Below, piece after piece: positions 26,106 to 34,810 of a stretch of DNA of 64,000 nucleotides. The translations under genes and the position numbers were made by a program. This DNA is from Denitrobacterium detoxificans (GTDB lineage: Bacteria; Actinomycetota; Coriobacteriia; Coriobacteriales; Eggerthellaceae): NCBI RefSeq assembly GCF_015062615.1, contig NZ_SUUH01000009.1, positions 19,896 through 83,895 on the forward strand, given 5' to 3'. How positions within the stretch are numbered: the stretch's first letter is position 1; each line of letters begins with the position of its first letter. The notes under the pieces were generated by a model that did not search any database, had not been told where the DNA came from, and worked only from the letters and a program-made list of their open reading frames with translations.

Positions 26106-26321
26106 CTCGGCAAAATCGGCGCTCGCTTTGTAAAAAATTTGCCGCTGTACAGGTTCACCAGCGTACGAGCCAACTCATTCACACCACCGAGATGCTCGCG
26201 AACTGGGGATATGCCAGCATTTCCTACGCGTTGCACCTTTGCCGCCGCCAAACGACTCCAATTGCGGCCCATGTCACCTGTACAGCGACGAATTTTTTAC
26301 ATGAGAGCAGCGCTTTTTGCC
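26106..26321. repeat. MITE-like inverted-repeat element, copy 2
   Basis: Left arm 26106-26153 begins CTCGGCAAAATCGGCGCTCG and right arm 26277-26321 reversed begins GGCAAAAAGCGCTGCTC. Both continue TGTAAAAAATT, a G-x-CG box and CTGTACAGG. Arms of copies 1 and 2 share the pattern GGCAAAA, a 15-20 bp variable part, TGTAAAAAAT, GCCG, TACA. Interiors differ. Two related elements in tandem suggest a family with terminal inverted repeats of about 45 bp. Confidence 0.65.
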
Positions 26322-26454
26322 AAAACGGTTCTCCCAGGCGAATTACTAAGGAAATTTGACACGCGCAACCACGCCATACCACCACGTGCGCGACACCCCG
26401 CATGCACGGCCGCGCCGCCTGCACGAACGCCACTGCCGTCCGTGCACGCCCCCG

Positions 26455-27126
26455 CTACACGCGAGCAGTCTCGATGCGCGCCACGAGCGCGGGAATATCC
26501 GCGGGCGCATGCGCGAGCTCGGTGGCATCCGCCAGCTCTTCGGGCGTGCCAAAGCCATACAGGCAGCCAATGCATGGCAAGCTATGCGCCGCTGACAAGG
26601 CAATATCCTTATGCCTATCGCCAATGGCAATAAACGGCCCCTCGAAGTCACGCTCGATGGACTTGAAGATCTCTTCCTTGGGCGCGTAATCGAACTGCTG
26701 AGCGTTGTAATACCCGGAAAACCACTGGTCCAAGCCAAACGCCTTGCGCGCGGCCTCCTGATACTCCGTCGCGCAATTACTCAGAAACACCAGCGTATGC
26801 CCTGCCGCCTTCACGGCATCGAGCATCTGAGGAACGCCATCGTACAGCCGCGCCTTGCCCGCCGCCACAGCCTGGAGCATGACATCCTTCACGTGCAGCG
26901 CCGCCGGCTCGGCCACCTCCCACGGAATCTCGGGCGCCAGGCGCGCCCAGGCCTCGAATACGTTCAAGCCCAGGTTGCGCTCCAATTCCTCGCGTGCGAA
27001 CGTGCGCGGACGAGCCTTCCCCGCATCAACCAGCGTCTGGTATCCCGCGGGAAACGCATTGGCATACACGTACATGCTGTCATGCAGCGTGCCGTCATAA
27101 TCAAAAACCAACGTGGAGGGCTTCAT
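26455..27126 (-). CDS. HAD-family hydrolase, phosphoglycolate phosphatase-like
   Basis: 223 aa from the ATG at 27126 after GAGAGGAG. Motif I VFDYDGTLHDS, motif II LVFLSNCATEY, motif III Lys in the FDYAPKEEIF segment and motif IV IGDRHKDI are all present, with a helical cap between I and II. Substrate is unknown; phosphoglycolate, nucleotide or sugar phosphates are all possible. It follows ribH on the same strand after a terminator, so it may act on a riboflavin-pathway phosphate (a HAD phosphatase is needed there), which is inference. Confidence 0.85.
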   Translation of the reverse strand: MKPSTLVFDYDGTLHDSMYVYANAFPAGYQTLVDAGKARPRTFAREELERNLGLNVFEAWARLAPEIPWEVAEPAALHVKDVMLQAVAAGKARLYDGVPQMLDAVKAAGHTLVFLSNCATEYQEAARKAFGLDQWFSGYYNAQQFDYAPKEEIFKSIERDFEGPFIAIGDRHKDIALSAAHSLPCIGCLYGFGTPEELADATELAHAPADIPALVARIETARV

Positions 27127-27155
27127 GCCCGCTCCTCTCGAACGCACGTAAGCAA

Positions 27156-27185
27156 ACGGGGCAACCGGCCAGCCGATTGCCCCGT
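27156..27185 (-). terminator. Terminator between ribH and the HAD gene
   Basis: ACGGGGCAA (27156-27164) and TTGCCCCGT (27177-27185) form a perfect 9-bp stem with an inner CGGC/GCCG stem. Minus-strand TTTGCTT follows. It ends the rib operon, with possible read-through. Confidence 0.75.
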
Positions 27186-27236
27186 AGCTCTACCCTAAAC
27201 GATGCAACGCGCAAACAGCGCCGCTATCGCAAAACG

Positions 27237-27704
27237 CTAAATTTGCCCCATGACATTGCAAAGCTCGATGGCCCCCAGCGCGCACTCGCTGCCCTTGTTG
27301 CCCACCTTGCTGCCGGCACGCTCGATGGCCTGCTCGATGGTATCGGTGGTAAGCACGCCCATCATAACGGGGATGCCAGCTTTCAGCGACACCTGGGCAA
27401 TGCCCTTCGAGACCTCGTTGCAGACCACATCGTAATGGCTGGTAGCGCCACGAATCACCGCGCCCAGGCAAATAACCGCGTCGAACTTGCCGCTTTCGGC
27501 CATGCGCTGCGCCACCAGGGGAATCTCGAACGCGCCCGGCACCCAGGCGGCCGTAATGTTCTCCTCGGGCACGTTGTGGCGCACCAGGCCATCGATGGCG
27601 CCCTCCAGCAGCTTGCCGGTGATGAACTCGTTGAAGCGCGCCACCACAATGCCCACGCGCAGATTCTCGTTTACGACCTTACCCTCGATTACGTTAATTG
27701 CCAT
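27237..27704 (-). CDS. ribH: 6,7-dimethyl-8-ribityllumazine synthase
   Basis: 155 aa, usual length. [48 protein letters not shown] and [15 protein letters not shown] are all RibH signatures; His in SHYD is the catalytic base. It condenses the pyrimidine from RibD with the dihydroxybutanone phosphate from RibBA. Last gene of the rib operon. Confidence 0.97.
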   Translation of the reverse strand: MAINVIEGKVVNENLRVGIVVARFNEFITGKLLEGAIDGLVRHNVPEENITAAWVPGAFEIPLVAQRMAESGKFDAVICLGAVIRGATSHYDVVCNEVSKGIAQVSLKAGIPVMMGVLTTDTIEQAIERAGSKVGNKGSECALGAIELCNVMGQI

Positions 27705-27749
27705 GTTGGTTTCCTCCTGTTGATCCTTATAGCCGCTTATTTCCCACGC

Positions 27750-28970
27750 TTACACCAATGCGGGCTCTTGAAGAATGCTCTCGAACACGTGGCCCATCTT
27801 CTCGCGCTTCGTCTGTAGATACGCACGGTCGTGCTCCTGCGGCTCGATTTCGATGGGCACGCGCTCCACGATCTCCAAGTTGAAATCGCCCAGGCCATAC
27901 ACCTTTTCGGGATTGTTGGTGAGCAGACGAATGCTACGGCAGCCCAAGTTGCGCAGAATCTGCGCCCCCGACCAGTATTCGCGCAGGTCGGGCTTGAACC
28001 CCAACGCCACGTTGGCCTCTACCGTATCCATGCCCTGCTCCTGCAGCGCATATGCTCGAATCTTGTTGATCAGGCCAATGCCGCGACCTTCCTGACGCAT
28101 GTACAGCAGCACGCCACGACCCTCGGTCTCGATCTGCTTGAGAGCGCTATGCAGCTGGTCGCCGCAATCGCAGCGCTGGCTACCGAACACATCGCCCGTC
28201 AGGCATTCGGAATGCACGCGGCACAGCACGTTACAGCCGTCGCCAATCTCGCCCTTCACCAGGGCAACGTGCTCCTCGCCCGTGATGTCGTTCACGAAGC
28301 CGTGAATCTGGAACTCGCCATACTGCGTGGGCAACTTGGCCGTAGCAGCCTCGCGCATATGGTTATCGTGCACACGGCAATAATCCTGCAGCTGCTTGAT
28401 GGAGATAAGGCACAGTCCCCATTCGCGAGCCTTTTCGACCAGCTCGCTCGTGCGCATCATAGTGCCATCCTCGCGCATGATCTCGCAGCACAGGCCGCAC
28501 TGCGCCATGCCAGCATGACGCAGCAGGTCGACCGTCGCCTCGGTGTGCCCGTTGCGCTCCAGCACGCCACCGCGCTTGGCCACCAAGGGGAACATATGCC
28601 CAGGCCTGCGGAAATCCTCGGGACGCGCCGCAGGATCGACGCACTTCATAGCCGTCAGGCTGCGCTCGGCCGCCGAAATGCCCGTCGTGGTCTCCACGTG
28701 GTCGATAGACACGGTGAACGCAGTCTCGTGATTGTCGGTGTTCTCGGAAACCATTTGCTGGAAGTTAAGCTTATGGGCGAGCTCCTGGCTCATGGGCATG
28801 CAAATAAGACCCTTGGCCTGCGACGCCATAAAGTTCACGTTCGCCTGCGTGGCGAATTCCGCCGCGCAGATCAGGTCGCCCTCGTTTTCGCGATCGGGGT
28901 CGTCCACCACCATGATCAGGTGGCCCATCTGCAGTTCGGCAATCGCCTCTGCTACGGTGTTCAGTTCCAT
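27750..28970 (-). CDS. ribBA: Bifunctional DHBP synthase / GTP cyclohydrolase II
   Basis: 406 aa from the ATG at 28970 after GAGAGGAA. The N-terminal half is RibB ([25 protein letters not shown]), making 3,4-dihydroxy-2-butanone 4-phosphate. The C-terminal half is RibA with zinc cysteines in [17 protein letters not shown] and RQEGRGIGL, opening GTP. Both active sites look intact. 45 bp before ribH. Confidence 0.97.
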   Translation of the reverse strand: MELNTVAEAIAELQMGHLIMVVDDPDRENEGDLICAAEFATQANVNFMASQAKGLICMPMSQELAHKLNFQQMVSENTDNHETAFTVSIDHVETTTGISAAERSLTAMKCVDPAARPEDFRRPGHMFPLVAKRGGVLERNGHTEATVDLLRHAGMAQCGLCCEIMREDGTMMRTSELVEKAREWGLCLISIKQLQDYCRVHDNHMREAATAKLPTQYGEFQIHGFVNDITGEEHVALVKGEIGDGCNVLCRVHSECLTGDVFGSQRCDCGDQLHSALKQIETEGRGVLLYMRQEGRGIGLINKIRAYALQEQGMDTVEANVALGFKPDLREYWSGAQILRNLGCRSIRLLTNNPEKVYGLGDFNLEIVERVPIEIEPQEHDRAYLQTKREKMGHVFESILQEPALV

Positions 28971-29016
28971 ATGAGTTCCTCTCTCCTTGAAGAAGTTGAT
29001 TCCAAATGACGCGCGG

Positions 29017-29724
29017 TTAGAATCCGTTGCGCGCGAGAAATTCCATCGTGAGGCCCGACGGGCGGCCGCTCGAGCCGTCTGCCTGCGCAGACGCGAGCGG
29101 AGTTGCAGGTGCGTCGGCCGCAGGCATGCCGCCTGCCGCGCCACCCAACAGCTTTTGCACGTACTTGCCCAGCATGTCGTTTTCCAGATTGACCGTGTCA
29201 CCCGGGCGTTTCCTCAGCAGTACCGTCTGGGCACCAGTGTGCGGAATGACAGACACCTCGAACTCGTTGCCCTGAACGCTGGCAACGGTCAGGCTGATGC
29301 CATCGATGGCGATGGAGCCCTGCGGAACCACGAGCGCCGTGATGCGCGGCTCGGTGCGAATGCGTACGCGCACGGCGTTTTCCTCGGCACGACGCTGCAC
29401 GATCGTGCCCACGCCATCGATGTGCCCCGACACGACATGACCGCCGAACCGCCCGTTCGCCGGCATGGCGCGCTCCAAGTCGACGAGGCTTCCAGGCACA
29501 AGTTCGCCCAGGTTGGACGCGCTCAGCGTTTGCGGCATGACATCGGCGCTGAACTCGTCGGCGCCCATAGCCGTCACGGTAAGGCACACGCCATTCGTGG
29601 CAATGCTGTCGCCGATGCGCGTTCCCTCTAGGACGGCGCGGCACGCAATGACGATCTTGCCCGCCTGGCCCCGCGGAGGCATGCGCCGAACCGAGCCCAC
29701 TTCCTCTACAATGCCCGTGAACAT
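29017..29724 (-). CDS. ribE: Riboflavin synthase alpha chain
   Basis: 235 aa. Two lumazine-synthase-like barrels: [12 protein letters not shown] and [13 protein letters not shown], then MFTG-equivalent [13 protein letters not shown] with DGISLTV. It dismutates two dimethylribityllumazines to riboflavin. Compared with the ~200-residue norm it has a Gly/Ala/Ser-rich C-terminal extension (about 195-225). Starts in a TAATG overlap with the ribD stop. Confidence 0.96.
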   Translation of the reverse strand: MFTGIVEEVGSVRRMPPRGQAGKIVIACRAVLEGTRIGDSIATNGVCLTVTAMGADEFSADVMPQTLSASNLGELVPGSLVDLERAMPANGRFGGHVVSGHIDGVGTIVQRRAEENAVRVRIRTEPRITALVVPQGSIAIDGISLTVASVQGNEFEVSVIPHTGAQTVLLRKRPGDTVNLENDMLGKYVQKLLGGAAGGMPAADAPATPLASAQADGSSGRPSGLTMEFLARNGF

Positions 29725-30938
29725 TACCTATCTCCTTCCGCCCGCGAAGGCTGCATCAGGGAATACGTAAGCTTGACATCGGAACCCAACACCTCGACGC
29801 GCGGCGCACCTAGCGGCAGGGCGTTCGCCATGAGCTCCACGCCCAAGCCCGCCACCGGCGTCTTGGCGTCGCCGCCCACAATCTTGGGGGCAACGTACGC
29901 AATCGCCTCGTTCACGAACCCGCCTGCAAAGGCACTCGCCAACAACGTGGCGCCACCCTCCAGAAGCATCGAGTCGACCTCGCGTTCGCCCAGGTAATCA
30001 AGAAGCGCCGCGAAATCGACGCGCCCATCGGCGGCAGGCAGGCACGCAAGCCTGATGCCCGCGGCCTCCAACGCCTCGCGTTTTCCATGGGAGTCGGCCG
30101 CATAGGCAACCAGCACGGGCACCTCACGTGCCGTGCGCACGAGCGCGCTTTCCAGCGGAATACGCAGGTTGCTATCCACGATCACGCGCAGGGGCTGACG
30201 CGATTCGCCCGCGCGACGGCACGTGAGCAAGGGATCATCGGCCAGCACGGTGTTCACGCCGACACAGATGGACGCCAGGCGATGACGAAGTTCATGCACG
30301 TCGGCACGCGACTCCTCGCCCGACACCCAGCGGGCATCACCCGTGGATGTGGTAATCTTCCCGTCGGCCGTCATGGCCCACTTGGCCACCACGTACGGAC
30401 GACGGCGCGTGATGTAGTGGAAGAACGCGGGATTGAGCGTATCGCATTCCGAACGCAGGCAATCCTGGTCGACCCGAATGCCCGCCGCACGCAAGCGCGC
30501 CACACCTCGGCCACTTACCAGGGGATTCGGGTCGCGACTGCCAATTACCACGCGCGAGACACCCGCGTCTACCAACGCGTCGGCACACGGGGGCTGATGC
30601 CCCGTATGGCTGCACGGCTCCAACGTGACATACACGGTCGCACCCGCGGGGTCCTCCCCCGCCGCCACGCAGGCCGCAAGCGCATTACGCTCCGCATGGG
30701 CTTCGCCAAAACGCTCGTGGCATCCAGCGCCAATCACGCGACCGGCCTTCACGACTACGGCACCTACCAGCGGATTCGGATTCGTCCAACCCGCAGCGGA
30801 CCGCGCAAGCTCGACGGCCTGCGCCATGAAGCGCTCATCGGCGGAACGCTGCACGCCACGAGCAATGCCCGCCGCAGCGTCACGCACCACGGACGCAACC
30901 GCCTCGATACGATGCAAGCTGGAGGAATCGTTTGCCAT
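29724..30938 (-). CDS. ribD: Bifunctional pyrimidine deaminase/reductase
   Basis: 404 aa from the ATG at 30938 after AAAGGA. Deaminase domain with zinc motif AHAERNAL and PCSHTGHQPPC, then reductase domain with KWAMTADGKITT and LLEGGATLLASAF. An N-terminal extension of about 35 residues precedes the deaminase. First gene of the rib operon, directly under the FMN riboswitch. Confidence 0.97.
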   Translation of the reverse strand: MANDSSSLHRIEAVASVVRDAAAGIARGVQRSADERFMAQAVELARSAAGWTNPNPLVGAVVVKAGRVIGAGCHERFGEAHAERNALAACVAAGEDPAGATVYVTLEPCSHTGHQPPCADALVDAGVSRVVIGSRDPNPLVSGRGVARLRAAGIRVDQDCLRSECDTLNPAFFHYITRRRPYVVAKWAMTADGKITTSTGDARWVSGEESRADVHELRHRLASICVGVNTVLADDPLLTCRRAGESRQPLRVIVDSNLRIPLESALVRTAREVPVLVAYAADSHGKREALEAAGIRLACLPAADGRVDFAALLDYLGEREVDSMLLEGGATLLASAFAGGFVNEAIAYVAPKIVGGDAKTPVAGLGVELMANALPLGAPRVEVLGSDVKLTYSLMQPSRAEGDR

Positions 30939-31015
30939 CGCATGTCCTTTCGTTGCCAAGCGGGCCCCGCCCGCCATACCGCCCACACGCGTATTCGTGC
31001 AGGTAAGCGGACATG

Positions 31016-31044
31016 AAAAACGCCCGCCAGAAACCTGACGGGCG
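31016..31044 (-). terminator. Riboswitch expression-platform terminator
   Basis: On the minus strand CGCCCGTCAG pairs with CTGGCGGGCG around GTTT and is followed by TTTTT (31016-31020). It stands between the FMN aptamer and ribD, so FMN binding would favour its formation and stop transcription. Confidence 0.85.
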
Positions 31045-31105
31045 TAGCAACCGAAAGACATGCCACTACGGCATGTACAGCACGACATACGTCGCGCTTC
31101 AGTTT

Positions 31106-31232
31106 CCGTTCTTCCATCCGGACTGTAACCGTTGGTCCTGGATTCTCACCAGATCAGCCGCTTGCGCGGGTCGCGGACTTAGGGCTTGCGCCCCTTACCG
31201 CCAGTGAGGAATTTCACCTCGCCCTGAACAGA
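31106..31232 (-). ncRNA. FMN riboswitch (RFN element)
   Basis: On the minus strand the conserved RFN blocks run in order: TTCAGGGCGAGGTGAAATTC, ACTGGCGGTAA, GTCCGCGACC, GCTGATCTGGTGAGAATCC, ACCAACGGTTACAGTCCGG and ATGGAAGA. Together they make the six-helix aptamer sensing FMN. It heads the ribD-ribE-ribBA-ribH operon. Confidence 0.96.
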
Positions 31233-31402
31233 TATCTTGGGGAGCACTATAGGCCAAGCGCCCCATGCCGCGCAAGACCTATTTTCGTTTGCAATAGGAT
31301 TCTTGAGAGACCATTACGAACATGCCATAATTGATGGCGTTAAGGTGCCGTTTCGTGGCGTCATGCGCCCACGGCATAACTTTCAGGGGGAAGGGAGTCA
31401 TC

Positions 31403-32497
31403 ATGTTCTGCCCGCACTGTAACGCATCCGTTGCCGACGGATCGAAGTTCTGCCCCTCGTGCGGCAAGCCGCTCGAAACACCAGAAGCAAGCCCGCAAAC
31501 AGGGCAAACTCCCCAATACGGACAGCCCCTAGAAACCTCGACACCTGCCACTGCGCCCGTGGAGCCCACCGCCGTCATACCTCCCGTGGGCGCCGCCAGT
31601 CAGGCAAACGCAGCTGGTACGCCAACCACCCCAACGCCAGGCTACACGCCTCCGGGAACCGTCCCACCCGCGGCTACGGAACCCTGGTACGGCAAGACCT
31701 GGGTCATCATTCTCTTCCTCATCTTCTTCTGGCCCGTGGGCCTCATCCTCATGTGGATGAAGACATGCAAATGGGAAAAGGCGGTCAAGGTCGTCGTCAC
31801 CGTTCTGTTTGCGGTTTACGTTGCCGCCTCGATCTTCTTCGTCACCAGCATGATGAGCAGCCTTACGAACCTGGCCGCGACGAGCGCCACGCAAAGCGCC
31901 GTCACAAGCACTCAGCCAAACACCAATTCGGGCAGCTCGAGCGACAACAAGAATTCGGGAAACTCCTCGAACTCGGGCAATTCCGGCTCATCCAATTCCG
32001 GCTCCTCGAACTCGGGCAATTCCGGTAGTTCGGGCAATTCCGGCTCTTCCGGCAGTGGCTCGTCGGGCTCTAGCTCCAGCTCGTCGGCCATCAACTACTC
32101 CAACACCCGCTATGGGTACAGCTGCACCCTACCGGCCGGATTTACGTTGCTGAGCGAATCGGCTAACGGTGACGGCGCCACGTACTTCAACTCCGAATAC
32201 AACATGACCGTGAAGGTCTTCGGATTCAACAACACGAACGGCCTGGACGGCAGCCAGCTGGAAGAAGGCTGGTGGAATGGCTCGACCAGCGCTAGCACCC
32301 AGAACATCGACAACCTGTGGATGCTGTATCAGTACGACAGCACGAAGGAATACGTATACGCTGCCTACGTGGGAGACGGGTCCATCGTTGAAGTCGATAT
32401 CGACTTCCCCCTACAGTCGGACAACACCGACGAAATGGACATCGCCTCGGAAATCATGGTGAGCTTGACCCCGGGCGACCTCACGGTCGCACACTAG
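31403..32497 (+). CDS. Zinc-ribbon membrane protein with Ser/Gly/Asn-rich linker
   Basis: 364 aa from the ATG at 31403 after GGGGGAAGGGAG. An N-terminal zinc ribbon (CPHC...CPSCGKPL) is followed by a Pro/Thr/Ala-rich stretch, two membrane segments (WVIILFLIFFWPVGLILMW; VVVTVLFAVYVAASIFFV), and a repeat linker of NSG/SGS units (about residues 175-230). A C-terminal outside domain (NTRYGYSCTLPAGFTLL...) follows. The ribbon-plus-membrane layout is common in small sensory or envelope proteins. No function can be given. Confidence 0.8.
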   Translation: MFCPHCNASVADGSKFCPSCGKPLETPEASPQTGQTPQYGQPLETSTPATAPVEPTAVIPPVGAASQANAAGTPTTPTPGYTPPGTVPPAATEPWYGKTWVIILFLIFFWPVGLILMWMKTCKWEKAVKVVVTVLFAVYVAASIFFVTSMMSSLTNLAATSATQSAVTSTQPNTNSGSSSDNKNSGNSSNSGNSGSSNSGSSNSGNSGSSGNSGSSGSGSSGSSSSSSAINYSNTRYGYSCTLPAGFTLLSESANGDGATYFNSEYNMTVKVFGFNNTNGLDGSQLEEGWWNGSTSASTQNIDNLWMLYQYDSTKEYVYAAYVGDGSIVEVDIDFPLQSDNTDEMDIASEIMVSLTPGDLTVAH

Positions 32498-32536
32498 CCC
32501 AGGCCACAACAGCGCAGGCATACGCACAAACGAAAG

Positions 32537-32570
32537 CCGGGCTGCCAGCACATGCGGGCAGCCCGGTTTG
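32537..32570 (+). terminator. Terminator after the zinc-ribbon gene
   Basis: CCGGGCTGCC (32537-32546) pairs with GGCAGCCCGG (32557-32566) with a 10-nt loop, followed by TTTGT. Confidence 0.75.
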
Positions 32571-32586
32571 TCATGTCAATGCAGCG

Positions 32587-32647
32587 TTACGCAAAACCCG
32601 ACGCACCATACGCGGTACGACGATTACGCCAAAACCCGACGCACCAT
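32587..32647. repeat. Short direct repeat, 37-bp period
   Basis: TTACGCAAAACCCGACGCAC (32587 on) recurs at 32624 with one inserted C and continues CAT in both. Two copies, each 23-24 bp, just beyond the 3' end of the flavin reductase-like gene. Confidence 0.6.
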
Positions 32648-32659
32648 GCGGCGCAGACG

Positions 32660-33193
32660 CTACAGCAAATACGCGTCGACGATCTCGGCGTAGTAGGCGA
32701 TATGCGTGTCCTTGTTCGCGCCCACGAACGTGCTGGGCTTGTCCTGCGGATACCACTTCTGCTCGTCGGGAAGCATGCGGTCGATTTCCTGCGCCTGCGT
32801 GTAGAGCACGCGGCATTCCAGCGTAAGCGGCAGCTGCGCCACGGCGGGCACGCTGACAACACGCGGCTCGACCAGCTGTATGCCAGATTCCTCGATCTTG
32901 TTCACGTCACGACCCGAACGCGAACCGCAGATGTTCAGGATTTCCTTGGCGGCAGGACCCTTCGGAACGCTGATGGTGAACTCGGGGTTCTTTTCGAGCA
33001 GGCTTACCGTATGGCGACCCTCGCGAATGTACGCCGTGAAGATGGGCTTGTTCCATTCCATGCCAACGGAACCCCAGCCGATGGTCATGCTATTCACCAC
33101 ATCGTCAGCCTTGGTGGTTAGCAATACGCCGCCGTTGAAGAACGCGCGAATCACATCGCTGGCATAACCGGGAAAATCAAGCGTACGAGCCAT
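32660..33193 (-). CDS. Flavin reductase-like FMN-binding protein
   Basis: 177 aa. GGVLLTTKADDVVNSMTIGW, FTAYIREGRHTVSLLE and FTISVPKG are the flavin-reductase-like/FMN split-barrel pattern. Such proteins bind FMN and may reduce flavin or another acceptor. Monocistronic. Substrate unknown. Confidence 0.85.
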   Translation of the reverse strand: MARTLDFPGYASDVIRAFFNGGVLLTTKADDVVNSMTIGWGSVGMEWNKPIFTAYIREGRHTVSLLEKNPEFTISVPKGPAAKEILNICGSRSGRDVNKIEESGIQLVEPRVVSVPAVAQLPLTLECRVLYTQAQEIDRMLPDEQKWYPQDKPSTFVGANKDTHIAYYAEIVDAYLL

Positions 33194-33300
33194 ACGGGCC
33201 TCCTATTCAACTGCGCCTATAAGGGCGCATGCAGATATTCCGCCGTTTAGTATAAACGTCCCACCCGCCAAAAAACGTTTGCCACGCAACACGCCACGCA

Positions 33301-33345
33301 GAAACGAAAAATGCACGCGGACGTAGGGAACGTCCGCGCGCATTT
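33301..33345 (-). terminator. Terminator of the Psr-like operon
   Basis: AAATGCACGCGGACGT (33309-33324) pairs with ACGTCCGCGCGCATTT (33330-33345), 16 bp with one mismatch and a 5-nt loop; TTTTCGTTTC follows on the minus strand. Confidence 0.88.
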
Positions 33346-33385
33346 GGGAGGAACAGGTGCTCACCCAGGGGAGGCGCCTAGCGAA

Positions 33386-34264
33386 TTAGGCAAAGGAGAC
33401 CACAATGGTGGCAGGAAGCGCAGCGAGCACGATGAGCGCACGCAGCGCAAAGCCGCCGATGAGCACGCCGGCCTCGCTGCCCATGTCCAGGGTGCGGGAG
33501 GGGGCGCCCGTGTTCACAAACAGCTCGAAGGTTTCGATGATCGCCGGCAACACCAGGCCCGCAAGCACGAACGCAATCCAGAACGCGGGCGCGAACGAGC
33601 CAGCTACCAGGTTCGATACCGTGGCATGAGCCGTATCGCCGGAGGAATTCACGATGAACAGCATTGCCACCACCAGCACCAGCTCCACGATGGGCAGCCA
33701 ATAATGGGCGCGCTTCAGCGCGGGCAGCGATTCGGCTTCCTGGGGAGCCTTGATTAGCGAGCCCAGCACCACTGCGGCAGCGCCCGTGGAAACCGCCGAT
33801 ACCAGGAACAGCACGGGAAGGATCGCGTTGTTCCATAGCGGATACGTCTTCACCACACCCAGCAGGCAGCCCGTGTAGGCACCCACGCAAACGGCGAACA
33901 CGACGCCCACCAGGTCGAGCCAGCGCGGAATGTCGATCTTGCGAATCTCGAGAAACGCGACGACCAGGGCGATGACCTCGAAAACGGCAAGGAAGTAGAC
34001 GCCCCAGGTCATTACCGACCCCACATTGTGGATCAGCAGTGCGAAGCGCCACGGGTTCAACAGGCCGCCCTTCGCGTCGACCATGAGCAGCACCAGGCCA
34101 ATGGCCACCACCACGGGGGCGATGAAATGCCCGATGCGACGCGTAGTTACGGCATGCGGATGTTTCCACGCCACGAAGGCCGAGGTGATGAACGCACCGC
34201 CACCCAGGCCAGCCAGAAACAGGTAGAGCGCGATGGGAATGCCCCATACAGGTTCAAATTGCAT
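33386..34264 (-). CDS. NrfD/PsrC-like membrane quinol-oxidising subunit
   Basis: 292 aa, eight or nine membrane segments. WGIPIALYLFLAGLGGGAF is the standard NrfD/PsrC opening, and WNNAILPVLFLVSAVSTG its middle motif. The family passes electrons between menaquinone and the ferredoxin subunit. Last gene of a four-gene operon, 6 bp after the ferredoxin gene. Confidence 0.92.
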   Translation of the reverse strand: MQFEPVWGIPIALYLFLAGLGGGAFITSAFVAWKHPHAVTTRRIGHFIAPVVVAIGLVLLMVDAKGGLLNPWRFALLIHNVGSVMTWGVYFLAVFEVIALVVAFLEIRKIDIPRWLDLVGVVFAVCVGAYTGCLLGVVKTYPLWNNAILPVLFLVSAVSTGAAAVVLGSLIKAPQEAESLPALKRAHYWLPIVELVLVVAMLFIVNSSGDTAHATVSNLVAGSFAPAFWIAFVLAGLVLPAIIETFELFVNTGAPSRTLDMGSEAGVLIGGFALRALIVLAALPATIVVSFA

Positions 34265-34270
34265 CTTCTA

Positions 34271-34810
34271 TCACCTCACGTAATAAATCTTGGCCTTGGT
34301 CAAATCGCCAGAGATGGGCTGGGCGCCCGTTTCGGCAATGGCCCGCGAAAGCTCGCTATTCGGGTCGTCAAGGTCGCCGAAGATGCGCGCGCCCGTAAGG
34401 CAGGCCTCCACGCAGCTGCACATCGTCGTGCCATCGGAAGCGGAAGCGGTACAGAAGCGGCACTTGTCCACCGTGCCCGTCTCCTCGTTCACCTGGCGAA
34501 TCTGATAGGGGCACGCCGCCATGCAATACTTGCAGCCAATGCAACGGCCCTGGTCGACGGCAACGATGCCGCTTTCGGTAATATGCGTTGCACCCGTAGG
34601 GCACACGCTTGCGCAAGGAGCGTCTTCGCAATGCATGCACTGCAGAGGAATCGTTTCCCATTCCACCGAAGGATAGGCACCCTCCTCGGCTTCCTCGAAG
34701 CGAATGAACTGCTCGGTTGGCTCCAGGCCATTCTGACGCTGACATGCGGTAACGCATGAATAGCAGCCCACGCACTTAGTAGTATCGATAAGCATTCCTA
34801 AACGGGTCAT
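34271..34810 (-). CDS. PsrB/NrfC-like 4Fe-4S electron-transfer subunit
   Basis: 179 aa with four cysteine groups: CVGCYSCVTAC, CMHCEDAPCASVCP, CIGCKYCMAACP and CRFC...CSCVEAC. The start overlaps the catalytic gene's stop by one base (TAATG). It carries electrons from the NrfD subunit to the molybdoenzyme. Confidence 0.93.
   Translation of the reverse strand: MTRLGMLIDTTKCVGCYSCVTACQRQNGLEPTEQFIRFEEAEEGAYPSVEWETIPLQCMHCEDAPCASVCPTGATHITESGIVAVDQGRCIGCKYCMAACPYQIRQVNEETGTVDKCRFCTASASDGTTMCSCVEACLTGARIFGDLDDPNSELSRAIAETGAQPISGDLTKAKIYYVR

Noticed and set aside
31925..32090. Tandem short repeats taken first for a CRISPR-like array
   Set aside because: They encode the in-frame NSG/SGS linker of the zinc-ribbon protein and lack spacers.
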